Assembly: GCF_036577625.1 (NCBI RefSeq)
Contig: NZ_JARBDC010000008.1
Location: 1-64,000, forward strand
From: Paenibacillus_AB sp036577625
GTDB taxonomy: Bacteria > Bacillota > Bacilli > Paenibacillales > NBRC-103111
Direction of reading: 5' to 3'
Length of the DNA stretch: 64,000 bases
This document shows positions 36,300 to 44,993 of the stretch, piece by piece. The translations under genes and the position numbers were made by a program. Every line of letters starts with the position of its first letter. Position 1 is the first letter of the stretch. The notes below the pieces were generated by a model. It saw nothing but the letters and a program-made list of their open reading frames with translations. It was not told the DNA's origin and searched no databases.

Positions 36300-37691
36300 T
36301 CACACGACCAACGTTTCGTTGCCGGACTTTTTCATTTGCTCCGGGTAACCGTACGTACCGTGTTCGCTGATGTCGAGACCCATAATTTCTTCTTCTTCGG
36401 TAACGCGAAGCCCCATCGTTTTTTTCATGACCCACAAAATCCCGTAGGAAAGAACGAAGACGAAGACGAACGATACCGCGACGCCGAGCGCCTGAACGCC
36501 GAGCTGATGGAGGCCGCCGCCGTAGAACAGCCCTTCGCGGCCGACGCCGACGATTTCGACGAGACGCGGCGAAGCGAAAAATCCGGTCGAAAGCGAGCCC
36601 CATATGCCGGCGATCCCGTGAACCGAGAAAGCGAATACCGGATCGTCGATGCCCGCTTTTTCGAACCATTGCGCCGTGAAAAAGGTCAGCGTTCCCGCCA
36701 CGAGACCGATGATGACGGCCGACCACGTTTCGACGAAGGCGCACGAGGCCGTGATGGCGACCAGCGCGGCGAGTACGCCGTTCAGCATGCTCGGAATGTC
36801 CGCTTTGCCGAAATAGAGCCACGATACGAGGAGCGCCGCCACGCCGCCTGCCGCGGCCGCCAGGTTCGTATTCATCGCGATGAAGCCGAAGAAGCCGTCG
36901 TTAACCGCCGTCAGCGTGCTGCCCGGGTTGAAGCCGAACCAGCCGATCCACAAAATGATGACGCCGAGTACGGAAAGCACCTGGTTATGGCCCGGAATCA
37001 AATTCGGCTTCCCGTCTTTATTATATTTGCCGAGACGCGGTTTGAGCAAAAGCGTCGCCGCCAGCGCGGCCGTAGCGCCTTGCAGGTGAACGACCGTCGA
37101 GCCGGCGAAGTCTTGCTTGCCGTGCTCCGCGAGCCAGCCGCCGCCCCAAATCCAGTGCGCGACGAACGGATAAATGACGACCGTAAACAGCACGCCGAAG
37201 ACGAAGTAAACGGAAAGCTTGGCGCGTTCGGCGAAGCCGCCCCACGCGATGGCAAGCGCTACACCGACGAAGGCGAGCTGGAACAAAAACTTGATCGCGC
37301 CCGGAACGAGCGAGGCGGACAACGAGGCGAAATATTGCGTCGTCTGCTCCTCCGTTCCGTTAAAGAAAAAGCCGCCGAAGCCGATCAAGCCGTTGAGGCT
37401 GCCCCCGTCGCCGAAGGAAAGTCCGAAGCCGAACGCCCAGAAGGCGAGACCGGCAATGCCGAAGGTCAAAATCGTTTTGCCGGCGACGTGCCCGGCGTTT
37501 TTCATGCGGGTCGATCCGGCCTCCAGCAAGGCGAAGCCGGCCTGCATGAAGATGACAAGAATGGCCGCAAGCATGATCCACACGGAATCGACGGCCAAAT
37601 GCAGCTGCCCCGCGGTCGGCTCGTCGGCGGCGAGCGCCATGGCCGGGAAAGCAAGCAGCATTGTCAGGCATAAAAACATGACCTTCTTCAT
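36300..37691 (-). CDS. amt: Ammonium transporter
   Basis: A 463-residue Amt/MEP/Rh channel with a cleavable signal-like first segment (about 1-22) and 11 membrane helices. The twin-histidine pore residues are in VVHLQGATAA and SVHGIAGIWGS. The C-terminal tail with GLDISEHGTYGYPE is the contact region for PII (GlnK) in characterised Amts. Unusually no glnK/glnB follows; a DUF294 nucleotidyltransferase and an exonuclease do. AAGGTGG lies before ATG 37691. Confidence 0.94.
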   Translation of the reverse strand: MKKVMFLCLTMLLAFPAMALAADEPTAGQLHLAVDSVWIMLAAILVIFMQAGFALLEAGSTRMKNAGHVAGKTILTFGIAGLAFWAFGFGLSFGDGGSLNGLIGFGGFFFNGTEEQTTQYFASLSASLVPGAIKFLFQLAFVGVALAIAWGGFAERAKLSVYFVFGVLFTVVIYPFVAHWIWGGGWLAEHGKQDFAGSTVVHLQGATAALAATLLLKPRLGKYNKDGKPNLIPGHNQVLSVLGVIILWIGWFGFNPGSTLTAVNDGFFGFIAMNTNLAAAAGGVAALLVSWLYFGKADIPSMLNGVLAALVAITASCAFVETWSAVIIGLVAGTLTFFTAQWFEKAGIDDPVFAFSVHGIAGIWGSLSTGFFASPRLVEIVGVGREGLFYGGGLHQLGVQALGVAVSFVFVFVLSYGILWVMKKTMGLRVTEEEEIMGLDISEHGTYGYPEQMKKSGNETLVV

Positions 37692-37748
37692 TGCGAATTC
37701 CACCTTTTTGTGTTAGTTTTCATAACATTTTACGAATGCTTTAGTGCC

Positions 37749-37777
37749 ATTATACGCGCGGCATCGGAAAAAGACAA
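37749..37777 (-). promoter_or_regulatory. Sigma-A promoter of the amt operon
   Basis: Minus strand: -35 TTGTCT (37777-37772), 17-base spacer, -10 TATAAT (37754-37749), about 57 bases before the start codon. Confidence 0.65.
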
Positions 37778-37930
37778 TATTTTTTTCGCGAAAATGTAAA
37801 AAATCCAAACATTCGATCGTTCAGAAGCCTATATCGTTCGTATTTTCAGAAACAATGTTACGTTTTCTCCCCCGTCCAACGTTCCCTTATTGCGCCTTTC
37901 CGGATGGAAGCGATCGCAAAAGCATGACGT

Positions 37931-37960
37931 TTGACTGTACGGTTTCGGATGGTTTATGAT
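37931..37960 (+). promoter_or_regulatory. Sigma-A promoter of merR-yugP
   Basis: -35 TTGACT (37931-37936), 18-base spacer, -10 TATGAT (37955-37960). The remainder of the 37692-38036 gap is AT-rich and shows no gene. Confidence 0.6.
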
Positions 37961-38036
37961 GAGGCTAGAGCGTCGAAAAGGTTGTAAATCGTTCAATTTG
38001 TCCATAATAGGGGTGACTGTCGATGGGGATATGAAA

Positions 38037-38462
38037 ATGTACCGCATTGGGGAATTGGCCCGTCTGGCCGAAGTCAGCGCGCGCACGATCGATTACTATA
38101 CGAAGCTCGGTCTCATCTTTCCCGAAAAACGATCGAAAACGAATTATCGGCTTTATACTGATGAAACCTTGGCTCGTTTGAAACGTATAGAAGTGATGAA
38201 GAAGGAAAAATACACATTGGATGAAATAAAGGCCAGCCTGGACCAATGGAAAAAAGTAAGCCAGGACGAGATGGTGACAGAAAAACTTACATCTCTCGAA
38301 CTGCATTTGCGCCAGCTAGAGCGTGAAGTGAAAGAGCTTGGCCCGCTTCTCGACGATATGAAGCCGCGGCAGGCGAAGTATGCTTTCAAGACGATCGCGA
38401 CGCAAAGCGCCGCCTGCATCGAGGCGCTGCTCCTTCTTCTGGGCAAAGGGCCGTTTATGTAA
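38037..38462 (+). CDS. MerR family transcriptional regulator
   Basis: A 141-residue regulator. The winged-helix DNA-binding domain spans about 1-70 (YRIGELARLAEVSARTIDYYTKLGLI), followed by a coiled coil (about 75-115) and a short hydrophobic tail with one Cys (SAACIEALLLLL). There is no multi-cysteine metal site. ATG 38037 lies eight bases after GGGG; ATG 38031 is in frame but too close to it. It is co-transcribed with yugP, whose GGAGG follows the stop directly, so it may control that operon. Confidence 0.85.
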   Translation: MYRIGELARLAEVSARTIDYYTKLGLIFPEKRSKTNYRLYTDETLARLKRIEVMKKEKYTLDEIKASLDQWKKVSQDEMVTEKLTSLELHLRQLEREVKELGPLLDDMKPRQAKYAFKTIATQSAACIEALLLLLGKGPFM

Positions 38463-38480
38463 CAAAGGAGGATGCCGACC

Positions 38481-39167
38481 ATGTTGTTGTTTCACCCGAT
38501 GGATTTTCTCATCCTTATCGCGTTCGCCGTCTCGATTTGGGCCCAGTTTCGCGTCAAAAGCACGTTCAATCGCTGGGCTCAGGTTGAAAACAGCAGCGGG
38601 ATGACCGGCTACGACGCGGCCCGCCGCATGCTCGACCAGAACGGCTTGTACGACGTTCCGATCGAAGCCGTACCCGGAACGCTGTCCGACCATTACGATC
38701 CGATTCATCGCGTCGTTCGCCTGTCCGAGCCGGTCTATTACGAACGGTCGATCGCCGCCGTATCGGTAGCGTGCCACGAGGTCGGACACGCCATCCAGCA
38801 TAAGGTGAACTACCCGATGCTCGTTGCGCGCCACCGGATGTTCCCGCTCGTCAACATTACGTCGGGCGTCGCGCCGCTGCTGCTGCTCGCCGGCTTCTTC
38901 TTCCAAATGTCCGGACTGTTGCTGCTAGGGATCATCTTTTTCTCCGCGGCCGTCGCGTTCCAGCTCATTACGCTGCCGGTCGAATTCAACGCCAGCAACC
39001 GGGCGCGGGAGCTGATGGTCGCCGAAGGGTTTATATCGAACGAGGAAGAACGGGGCGTCGCCAAAGTGCTGAACGCTGCCGCTCTTACGTATGTGGCCGC
39101 CGCGCTCATTTCGCTCCTCGAGCTGCTCAAATATATTATGATCTTTACGAACCGCCGGGAAGAGTGA
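38481..39167 (+). CDS. yugP: Membrane zinc metallopeptidase, YugP type
   Basis: A 228-residue membrane protein of the neutral zinc metallopeptidase family. It has an N-terminal helix, then the HExxH-type site His99-Glu100-Val-Gly-His103, two central hydrophobic helices (about 125-165), a conserved EFNASNRA segment (third ligand Glu), and a C-terminal helix. Substrates are unknown. AAAGGAGG lies nine bases before ATG 38481. It follows merR. Confidence 0.88.
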   Translation: MLLFHPMDFLILIAFAVSIWAQFRVKSTFNRWAQVENSSGMTGYDAARRMLDQNGLYDVPIEAVPGTLSDHYDPIHRVVRLSEPVYYERSIAAVSVACHEVGHAIQHKVNYPMLVARHRMFPLVNITSGVAPLLLLAGFFFQMSGLLLLGIIFFSAAVAFQLITLPVEFNASNRARELMVAEGFISNEEERGVAKVLNAAALTYVAAALISLLELLKYIMIFTNRREE

Positions 39168-39187
39168 TCGGATTCCGACGGCAAATC

Positions 39188-39235
39188 AAAAAGCTTCCTC
39201 GCAAGGCGTCAAGCCTTTGCGCGGAAGCTTTTTTC
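39188..39235. terminator. Bidirectional terminator between yugP and the lysR-type gene
   Basis: An interrupted stem (AAAAAGCTTCC and CGCAAGGC paired with their complements) with T runs at both ends, between convergent genes. Confidence 0.85.
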
Positions 39236-39243
39236 GTTCCACT

Positions 39244-40134
39244 TTATCGAAGCCGAAAGTAGTCGAACAAAAACTGCTGGAACATTTCGGCGACAAACGG
39301 CAGCTTATGTCCCGACTTGCGGATCAGTCCGATCGTTCTCGTCACGTGCGGCTCCGTCACCTTCACCTTGACCGGCATGAGCGGGCTTATTTCGACGAGC
39401 GCCATTTCCGGCAGCAGGCTGACGCCCATGCCCGCGGCGACGAGGCCGCGGATCGTGTCCGTCTCTTCCCCCTCGAAGCCGACGATCGGCGTAAAACCCG
39501 CCTTGCGGCACGCGTCCCAGACGATCGTCCGCAGCGAGTAATTTTCGCTGAACAAAACGAACTGGTCGTGCTTCAGCTGCTCCAGCCGGATCGATTGGTA
39601 ATCGGCCAGCACGTGGTTGCTCGGCAGTATGGCGTAGAGCTCCTCCGTCAGCACGATTTCGCCGGTGACGTGCTCGTTGTTTTCCGGAAAGGGCGATATG
39701 AACGCCATATCGACTTCGCCGCGAATGACGTCGCGAATCAAGCTGGAAAACGTCCCCATTTTCAGCCTGAACTTGACGTTCGGGTGATCTTTGCGGAAAT
39801 CGGCGACGACCGACGGAATCAAGCTGATGCCGAGACTGTGCGGAAAACCGAGGCCGATTTCGCCGAGCTCGGGATCCAAAAATTCTTTGATTTCGCCGAC
39901 CGCCTTTTCCAGCCCCGTCAGCAGCTCCTCGACCCGGGTCAAAAACAGCTTGCCGACCGGCGTCAGCTGCAAATTGCGCCCTTTCTGCACGAACAGCTGC
40001 AGCCCCAGTTCTTCCTCCAGCTGATGAATTTGCCGGCTGACAGCCGACTGCGCCACGTGCAGCTCCTCCGCCGCCTGCGTCACATGCTGCTTGCGCGCCA
40101 CTTTCACGAAATATTGCAGTTGTCTTAGCTCCAC
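39244..40134 (-). CDS. LysR family transcriptional regulator
   Basis: A 296-residue LTTR. The N-terminal HTH is LRQLQYFVKVARKQHVTQAAEELHVAQSAVS, split by family norm at residues 1-60, with a periplasmic-binding-protein-like effector domain from about 90. It resembles GltC/CidR-type activators; the effector is unknown. GTG 40134 is chosen because GGAGGAGG lies five bases upstream. It is 37 bases downstream of rhomboid on the same strand. Confidence 0.88.
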   Translation of the reverse strand: MELRQLQYFVKVARKQHVTQAAEELHVAQSAVSRQIHQLEEELGLQLFVQKGRNLQLTPVGKLFLTRVEELLTGLEKAVGEIKEFLDPELGEIGLGFPHSLGISLIPSVVADFRKDHPNVKFRLKMGTFSSLIRDVIRGEVDMAFISPFPENNEHVTGEIVLTEELYAILPSNHVLADYQSIRLEQLKHDQFVLFSENYSLRTIVWDACRKAGFTPIVGFEGEETDTIRGLVAAGMGVSLLPEMALVEISPLMPVKVKVTEPHVTRTIGLIRKSGHKLPFVAEMFQQFLFDYFRLR

Positions 40135-40171
40135 CTTGTCCTCCTCCGGCACGCCGACGCGCGCGTTTCAG

Positions 40172-40774
40172 CTAACGGCGCCGCAGCAATGGCGCAAACA
40201 GCAAAAACCCGCCGATAAAGCCGCCGATATGCGCGTAAAAGTTAATTTGCGGAATGAGAAACGAATAAATGAAACCGACGACGACGACCGTAACGATCGT
40301 GGACGAAGATTGCTTGTCGAGCGCTCTTCGGAAAAAAAGCGAGATGAACAAATAAGCGGCGAAAACGCCGTAAATCGCCCCCGAGGCGCCGACGGATACG
40401 ATCGTCTCTTCGCCCTTGTAAAACAGCGCCGTAGCCAAATTGCCGATAAAGCCGCTGCCCAAATAAAACAGCGCATATTTCCATTTGCCGAGCATCCGCT
40501 CGAGGGGCGGAGCGAACACGAACAGCGAGAAGCTGTTGAACAGCAAATGATCGAAGCCGCTGTGCAGGAAAATCGAGGCGAAATAGCGCCAATATTCGCC
40601 GGAGTACGGAAACTCGTTGAGCAGCGCCCCGAACCGGATGAGCGTCTCGTCGCTGCGCGTGCTGCCGTCGATTTCCATCCAGACGTACATGACGAGCTGA
40701 AGCGCCAAAATGGCGGTCGTAATCGGGTACCACCGGATATACTGGCGAAAATTTTCGTATCTTAAAAAAAGCAT
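40172..40774 (-). CDS. Rhomboid family intramembrane serine protease
   Basis: A 200-residue six-helix rhomboid. The catalytic Ser131 is in GASGAIYG and His182 in FYAHIGGF, with an oxyanion-supporting HSGFDHLLFN helix at about 71-80. It cleaves transmembrane helices in the membrane. It lacks the TPR domain of B. subtilis GluP. GGAGG lies six bases before ATG 40774. Confidence 0.92.
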   Translation of the reverse strand: MLFLRYENFRQYIRWYPITTAILALQLVMYVWMEIDGSTRSDETLIRFGALLNEFPYSGEYWRYFASIFLHSGFDHLLFNSFSLFVFAPPLERMLGKWKYALFYLGSGFIGNLATALFYKGEETIVSVGASGAIYGVFAAYLFISLFFRRALDKQSSSTIVTVVVVGFIYSFLIPQINFYAHIGGFIGGFLLFAPLLRRR

Positions 40775-40916
40775 GGCGTACCTCCGCGCGTCCCGGAATT
40801 TCGTATACCAACTTTATTATCATACAACAGAGCACCCGGCAAAGCCAAATCGTTCCGCCGCCGACGAATATTGCGGGCGCACGGTGGAACCCTATTCCGA
40901 AAGGGGAGAAGACTAT

Positions 40917-41123
40917 ATGGCAAACGAAGCCAAAGCAAGCTTGACGGAGCATGCCGAGGAAGTCGCCGAACAGACGTATACTCCGTCCGGCAGTGCGTCT
41001 GCATCCGAGGTCGCCCGCGGGTTGGCCGAAACGCACGAGCAGGCTAACGACGCTTACGTGGCCGGCACGAGCGACGGAGCTTTCGTTCGCGAACGCGAGA
41101 ACGAATCCGACCGAGGCGAATAA
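40917..41123 (+). CDS. YozQ-like (DUF4025) small protein
   Basis: A 68-residue acidic soluble protein with the family motif GLAETHEQANDAYVAGTSDG near residues 35-54. Members are found in spore-formers; function unknown. GGGGAG lies eight bases before ATG 40917. It is divergent from rhomboid. Confidence 0.75.
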   Translation: MANEAKASLTEHAEEVAEQTYTPSGSASASEVARGLAETHEQANDAYVAGTSDGAFVRERENESDRGE

Positions 41124-41231
41124 CCGGAAAGTTGTCCCGCTGCGCGCAACAACAGGCATTCATAGTTCGGAGCCGATATACAAACGATAACGATGCAATA
41201 ACATTATCCCTTCCGAACAGGAGTTGACGAC

Positions 41232-41681
41232 TTGAAAAAAGCAGCAGCTTCTCTCGCATTGGCCGCAGCGCTGACGCTGTCCGCCGTTCCCGCCATGGCA
41301 CAGGATACGACGACGACGACCGGGACAACGACGGGCACAACGACCGGTACGACTGGCACTACCACCGGTACAGGCACCACGACCCCGTATTCCGGCACGA
41401 CGCCGGGCGTATACGGATCGATGCACAACCCCGCCTCCAACGGCATGACCAACACGGTGGGCACGACCGATACGACGACCGCTCCCGACGGCAACCGAGG
41501 CACGACCAACCGCTATTCGACTCGCGCCGCGCGCACCGGAACCGACGGTTATACGGTCGGCAACTATCGCGCTAATGCGACGAACGGCACGAATAATAAC
41601 AACTGGAGCTGGCTCGGCCTGCTCGGCTTGATCGGTCTTGCCGGCTTGTTCGGTCGCGGACGCGAGCGAAACGACGTTTAA
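41232..41681 (+). CDS. Secreted Thr/Gly-rich protein with WGxxGxxG-like C-terminal hydrophobic tail
   Basis: A 149-residue exported protein. It has a signal peptide (about 1-23, ending AMAQ), then a low-complexity run of T-T-T-G units (about 25-55) and a Thr/Asn-rich middle. The C-terminal tail is W-S-W-L-G-L-L-G-L-I-G-L-A-G-L-F-G followed by RGRERNDV. That layout (helix plus Arg cluster) resembles the WGxxGxxG family and protein-sorting tails. TTG start at 41232 with AGGAG eight bases upstream. Function unknown. Confidence 0.78.
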   Translation: MKKAAASLALAAALTLSAVPAMAQDTTTTTGTTTGTTTGTTGTTTGTGTTTPYSGTTPGVYGSMHNPASNGMTNTVGTTDTTTAPDGNRGTTNRYSTRAARTGTDGYTVGNYRANATNGTNNNNWSWLGLLGLIGLAGLFGRGRERNDV

Positions 41682-41691
41682 CCGGCTGCGG

Positions 41692-41712
41692 ACGCCCCTG
41701 CGGGGGCGTTTC
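41692..41712 (+). terminator. Short hairpin terminator
   Basis: ACGCCCC paired with GGGGCGT, followed by TTTCT, 11 bases after the stop of the Thr/Gly-rich protein gene. Confidence 0.6.
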
Positions 41713-41744
41713 TACATAAAAGAGGCTTTGCGTGCCGCAATCCA

Positions 41745-41775
41745 TTGGACAATCGTTATGCCGTTCCGATATAAT
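41745..41775 (+). promoter_or_regulatory. Possible promoter of tpx
   Basis: -35 TTGGAC (41745-41750) and -10 TATAAT (41770-41775), with a 19-base spacer that is longer than ideal. Confidence 0.45.
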
Positions 41776-41826
41776 TAGAAAGGTGATTGTTAAAACTTTC
41801 TTAGACTGGTAGGAGGATGATTGTTC

Positions 41827-42324
41827 ATGGCAACGTTCAAAGGCAATCCGATCACGTTGGTCGGTCCCCAGATCAAAGTCGGCGACAAAGCTCCAAATTT
41901 TACGGTTAATAAAAATTTGCTTCAGGAAGTGTCGCTGGCCGATTATGCCGGCAAAATCAAGCTGATCAGCGTCGTTCCGTCTCTCGATACGGGCGTATGC
42001 GATCAGCAAACCCGCCGGTTCAACGAAGAAGCGGCCAAGCTCGGCGACAACGTCGTCATCCTGACGATCAGCGTGGACCTGCCTTTCGCGCAAGCCCGCT
42101 GGTGCGGCGCGGCCGGCGTCGACAAAGTCGAGACGCTGTCCGATTACAAGAACAGATCGTTCGGACAAGCGTACGGCGTTCTTATTCAGGAATTCCAGCT
42201 GCTGATGCGCTCCATCTTCGTCGTGGACGCCGACGATACGGTCCGTTACGTCGAATATGTAGGCGAAATGACCGAGCATCCGAACTACGAAGCGGCCATC
42301 GAAGCGGTAAAAGCGTTGGCCTGA
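41827..42324 (+). CDS. tpx: Thiol peroxidase (2-Cys peroxiredoxin)
   Basis: A 165-residue Tpx. The peroxidatic Cys58 is in PSLDTGVCDQQT and the resolving Cys93 in ARWCGAAG, as in atypical 2-Cys Tpx. It reduces hydrogen peroxide and organic peroxides using thioredoxin in the cytoplasm. GGAGG lies ten bases before ATG 41827. It is monocistronic, with a strong terminator. Confidence 0.95.
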   Translation: MATFKGNPITLVGPQIKVGDKAPNFTVNKNLLQEVSLADYAGKIKLISVVPSLDTGVCDQQTRRFNEEAAKLGDNVVILTISVDLPFAQARWCGAAGVDKVETLSDYKNRSFGQAYGVLIQEFQLLMRSIFVVDADDTVRYVEYVGEMTEHPNYEAAIEAVKALA

Positions 42325-42367
42325 TCGATTCGGTTACATACGCCGAAGCTTCAAGCGAGCGGTCAAC

Positions 42368-42409
42368 AAAATAGCGGTCCGGGATTTGCGAGTCCCGGCC
42401 GCTATTTTT
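42368..42409. terminator. Terminator after tpx
   Basis: Nearly perfect stem AAAATAGCGG plus TCCGGGA with complements, ending in T5. It sits between convergent genes and could act both ways. Confidence 0.88.
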
Positions 42410-42421
42410 CGTGCGCAGCCT

Positions 42422-42814
42422 TTAGTTGCCGTCCGATTTGTACGCTCCGAGCTTTTGGTCGAGCAGCTTGAACAGTTCGATAATGGTCCTGTAGTTGGAC
42501 CCGAGATCGCCGAGCGAACCGCGGGACGCCGAGTAAATATCGATCGCCGATTTTACCGGATTGATGGAGAATAATGTTATCGTTATATCTTGAGTCCGTC
42601 CAGTCATCGTTCGTTTCGTGACGACAATTTCCCCGACGTTTTTCACTTCGTGCAGCAGGGTATATTTCGGCAGCTTTTTGAGCAGCGAGATGACTTCCTC
42701 CCAAAGCTTGTCCTTCGGAAGCTTGTAATATCGGGTCTTGAGCGCCGGATCTCTTGCTTTGTCGCCCGTTACTTCGTGACTGCGGATAAGACCGACCAAC
42801 ATTCTCTTGAGCAA
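42422..42814 (-). CDS. Cytosolic protein, DUF1499-like
   Basis: A 130-residue protein whose C-terminal half (ITLFSINPVKSAIDIYSASRGSLGDLGSNYRTI) resembles DUF1499 proteins. No signal peptide or membrane segment is seen. The start is uncertain: TTG 42814 is about eight bases after a G7 run and is preferred over TTG 42820 (too close) and ATG 42802 (too far). Function unknown. Confidence 0.7.
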   Translation of the reverse strand: MLKRMLVGLIRSHEVTGDKARDPALKTRYYKLPKDKLWEEVISLLKKLPKYTLLHEVKNVGEIVVTKRTMTGRTQDITITLFSINPVKSAIDIYSASRGSLGDLGSNYRTIIELFKLLDQKLGAYKSDGN

Positions 42815-42920
42815 AAGCAAATCCCCCCCTGGTTCGTTTGCGTAATCTCATTATCGCGCTATACACCATATTATCATGCTTTTCCTTTAAGAAAAAGAGA
42901 AGTTAAACGTAATATATGGA

Positions 42921-42953
42921 GAAAAACGAAGCAAGCCGGTCCTGGACCGGCTT
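42921..42953 (-). terminator. Terminator of the aldolase-fruK operon
   Basis: A palindromic stem (AAGCCGGTCC / GGACCGGCTT) followed by GCTTCGTTTTT on the minus strand, just past the fruK stop. Confidence 0.75.
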
Positions 42954-42963
42954 TCCGTTCGTT

Positions 42964-43902
42964 TTATGCGATCGTTTCGATGCGAACCTGCTCCAGCAGA
43001 CGCTCCACATCGTCCGGCTCGACGTGGCCGGCTTGACGGTTCAGCGCGTTCGCCGTCCCGGCAGCGGTCGCCAGCGCCAGCGCCCGCTCGATCGGCTCGC
43101 CGGCCGCTAGTGCGACGGCCATGCCGGCGACGAACGAATCGCCGCTGCCGACCGGATTGACCGCGTCGATGCGCGGGGCGCGAATGCGGTACAGCTTTCC
43201 GCCGCAGCCCGCGAGCGAGCCGCTTGCGCCGAGCGTGACGACGACGCAGCCGATGCCTTGCTCCGTCAGGCGCCGCACGCAGTCGTGCAGCTCCGACTCC
43301 CGCTCCGGCTTCCGTCCGAGCAGCTTGTCGATCTCGTCCTCGTTCGGCTTGATGAAAGCCGGCTTCGCTTTGACGCCTTCGACGAGCGCCTCGCCGCTCG
43401 TATCGAGAAACGCCTCGGCCCCTTGCGCCTTGGCGATTTCGACCAATTCCGCGTACAGCGTTGCGGGTACGCCCTTCGGCAGGCTGCCGGAAAACGCGAC
43501 GATAGCCGATTGCGCGGCCAGAAGCTTCACCTTCTCCTTCATCGCCTCGACGTGCGAGGCGGTCAGCGTCGGACCCGGCTCGAGCAGCTCGGTCGACGTC
43601 CACGCGCTCGCATCGATCATGTTCAGGCAGAGGCGCGACTCTCCCTCGACGCGAACGAAATCGTTCTCGATTCCCGCTCTCGTCAATTCGCGCACGATAA
43701 AATCGCCGTTGCTGCCGCCGACGAAGCCGGTCGCCTTCACCGCGCCGCCCAGCTGCTTCGCGACGCGCGCCACATTGATTCCTTTCCCGCCGGGCACGCT
43801 GATCATCTCGGCCACGCGCGACACTTTGCCGAGGGGAAACGAATCGAGCACGTACGTTTTATCGATCGCCGCATTCAATGTTACGGTCGTAATCAGTCCC
43901 AT
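42964..43902 (-). CDS. fruK: 1-phosphofructokinase family kinase
   Basis: A 312-residue PfkB/ribokinase-family kinase. GGKGINVARVAKQLG is the substrate-side motif, and NPVGSGDSFVAG holds the catalytic Asp and ATP anion hole. It phosphorylates fructose 1-phosphate or tagatose 6-phosphate to the bisphosphate. Coupling with a ketose-bisphosphate aldolase gene 85 bases upstream and a DeoR regulator supports either reading, and no fructose PTS gene is present. ATG 43902 has GGATG upstream. Confidence 0.85.
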   Translation of the reverse strand: MGLITTVTLNAAIDKTYVLDSFPLGKVSRVAEMISVPGGKGINVARVAKQLGGAVKATGFVGGSNGDFIVRELTRAGIENDFVRVEGESRLCLNMIDASAWTSTELLEPGPTLTASHVEAMKEKVKLLAAQSAIVAFSGSLPKGVPATLYAELVEIAKAQGAEAFLDTSGEALVEGVKAKPAFIKPNEDEIDKLLGRKPERESELHDCVRRLTEQGIGCVVVTLGASGSLAGCGGKLYRIRAPRIDAVNPVGSGDSFVAGMAVALAAGEPIERALALATAAGTANALNRQAGHVEPDDVERLLEQVRIETIA

Positions 43903-43987
43903 TCGTCGCCGCATCCTTTATCGTTCTTCTATAAATAGCGTCCTGAGTCGGTGGCGGGCCGTTCTTCCGATTAAGCGCCGTCCGCGC

Positions 43988-44854
43988 TCAGCGGAAATCG
44001 TTCGCTTTCCCGAAGCTGCCGCACAAGCGCATTTTTTCGATCGCCGCTTCCTTCAGCGCTTGTTTGGCCGGAACCATATATTTGCGCGGATCGTTCTCGT
44101 CCGGATTTTGCGCGAATACCGCCTTGATCGCATCGGAAAAGACGATGCGCAGCTCCGTGGCGACGTTCATCTTCGCCATGCCGAGCGAGACGGCGCGGCG
44201 CACCTGCTCCTCCGGAATGCCCGATCCGCCGTGAAGGACGAGCGGCACGTCGACCAAAGAAGCGATTCGTCCGATCCGGTCGAAATCGATTTTCGGCTCG
44301 CCCTTGTAAATGCCGTGCGCGGTACCGATCGCCGGGGCGAGCGTCGGAACGCCCGTCAGCTCGACGAACTTCAGGCATTCGTCGGGATCGGCCATGAGCG
44401 CTTCGTTGTCGGCCACGACGATTTCGTCTTCGACGCCCCCTACCTTGCCGAGCTCGGCTTCGACGTTCACGCCGGCCGGCTTCGCCACTTCGACGACGCG
44501 CAGCGTCTGCCGCACGTTTTCGTCGAACGGGGAATGCGAGGCGTCGATCATGACGGACGTGTAGCCGGCGCGGATGCAGCGCACGATCAAATCGAATTCG
44601 GTGCAGTGGTCGAGATGGAGCGCGATCGGAATCCGGTTCGCGTTGGCGGCTACCGTCGCGGCGGCGGCGATGTAGTCCGGCCCCAAATGTTTGACCGTGC
44701 CTACGGTCGACTGAATGATAAGCGGAGATTCCGTCTCGACGGCCGCTTCCACGACCGCCTGAAGCATCTCCAGCGTATGCACGTTGAACGCGCCGATACA
44801 ATATCCGCCGGCTCGGGCGGCTTGCAGCATAGGGGTCGACGATACTAATGGCAT
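43988..44854 (-). CDS. Class II ketose-bisphosphate aldolase (fructose/tagatose-bisphosphate)
   Basis: A 288-residue zinc aldolase (FbaA/GatY/KbaY type). Metal and catalytic segments: LHLDHC, EAELGKVGG, GTAHGIYKG and LHGGSGIP. It splits a ketose bisphosphate to DHAP and glyceraldehyde 3-phosphate. It precedes fruK, so the pair would phosphorylate and cleave a ketose phosphate. GGGAGG lies eight bases before ATG 44854. Confidence 0.9.
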   Translation of the reverse strand: MPLVSSTPMLQAARAGGYCIGAFNVHTLEMLQAVVEAAVETESPLIIQSTVGTVKHLGPDYIAAAATVAANANRIPIALHLDHCTEFDLIVRCIRAGYTSVMIDASHSPFDENVRQTLRVVEVAKPAGVNVEAELGKVGGVEDEIVVADNEALMADPDECLKFVELTGVPTLAPAIGTAHGIYKGEPKIDFDRIGRIASLVDVPLVLHGGSGIPEEQVRRAVSLGMAKMNVATELRIVFSDAIKAVFAQNPDENDPRKYMVPAKQALKEAAIEKMRLCGSFGKANDFR

Positions 44855-44895
44855 GAGTGATTCCTCCCGCGGATGGTGTTTCTTTTCCGACTATT

Positions 44896-44920
44896 TCGTT
44901 TCGTTTTGTTTCTTTTTCTA
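44896..44920. promoter_or_regulatory. Candidate DeoR-type operator upstream of the aldolase gene
   Basis: Five consecutive pentamers (TTTCG, TTTCG, TTTTG, TTTCT, TTTTC on plus), 42 bases before the aldolase start. DeoR/LacR-family proteins bind direct repeats with GAAAC-like cores, as seen on the minus strand. Confidence 0.5.
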
Positions 44921-44993
44921 TTGTAGCCGATCGACCATCCGGTGACAATTTATTTTTGCGAAAACATGCGGAGTCTTCGTGCGAACAGCGAGG

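Noticed and set aside
35199..37673. An 824-codon open frame on plus, antisense to amt and the DUF294 gene
   Set aside because: It mirrors the third-position GC bias of the real minus-strand genes, has charge-rich composition without domains, and no ribosome site. Amt and DUF294 motifs on minus are decisive.
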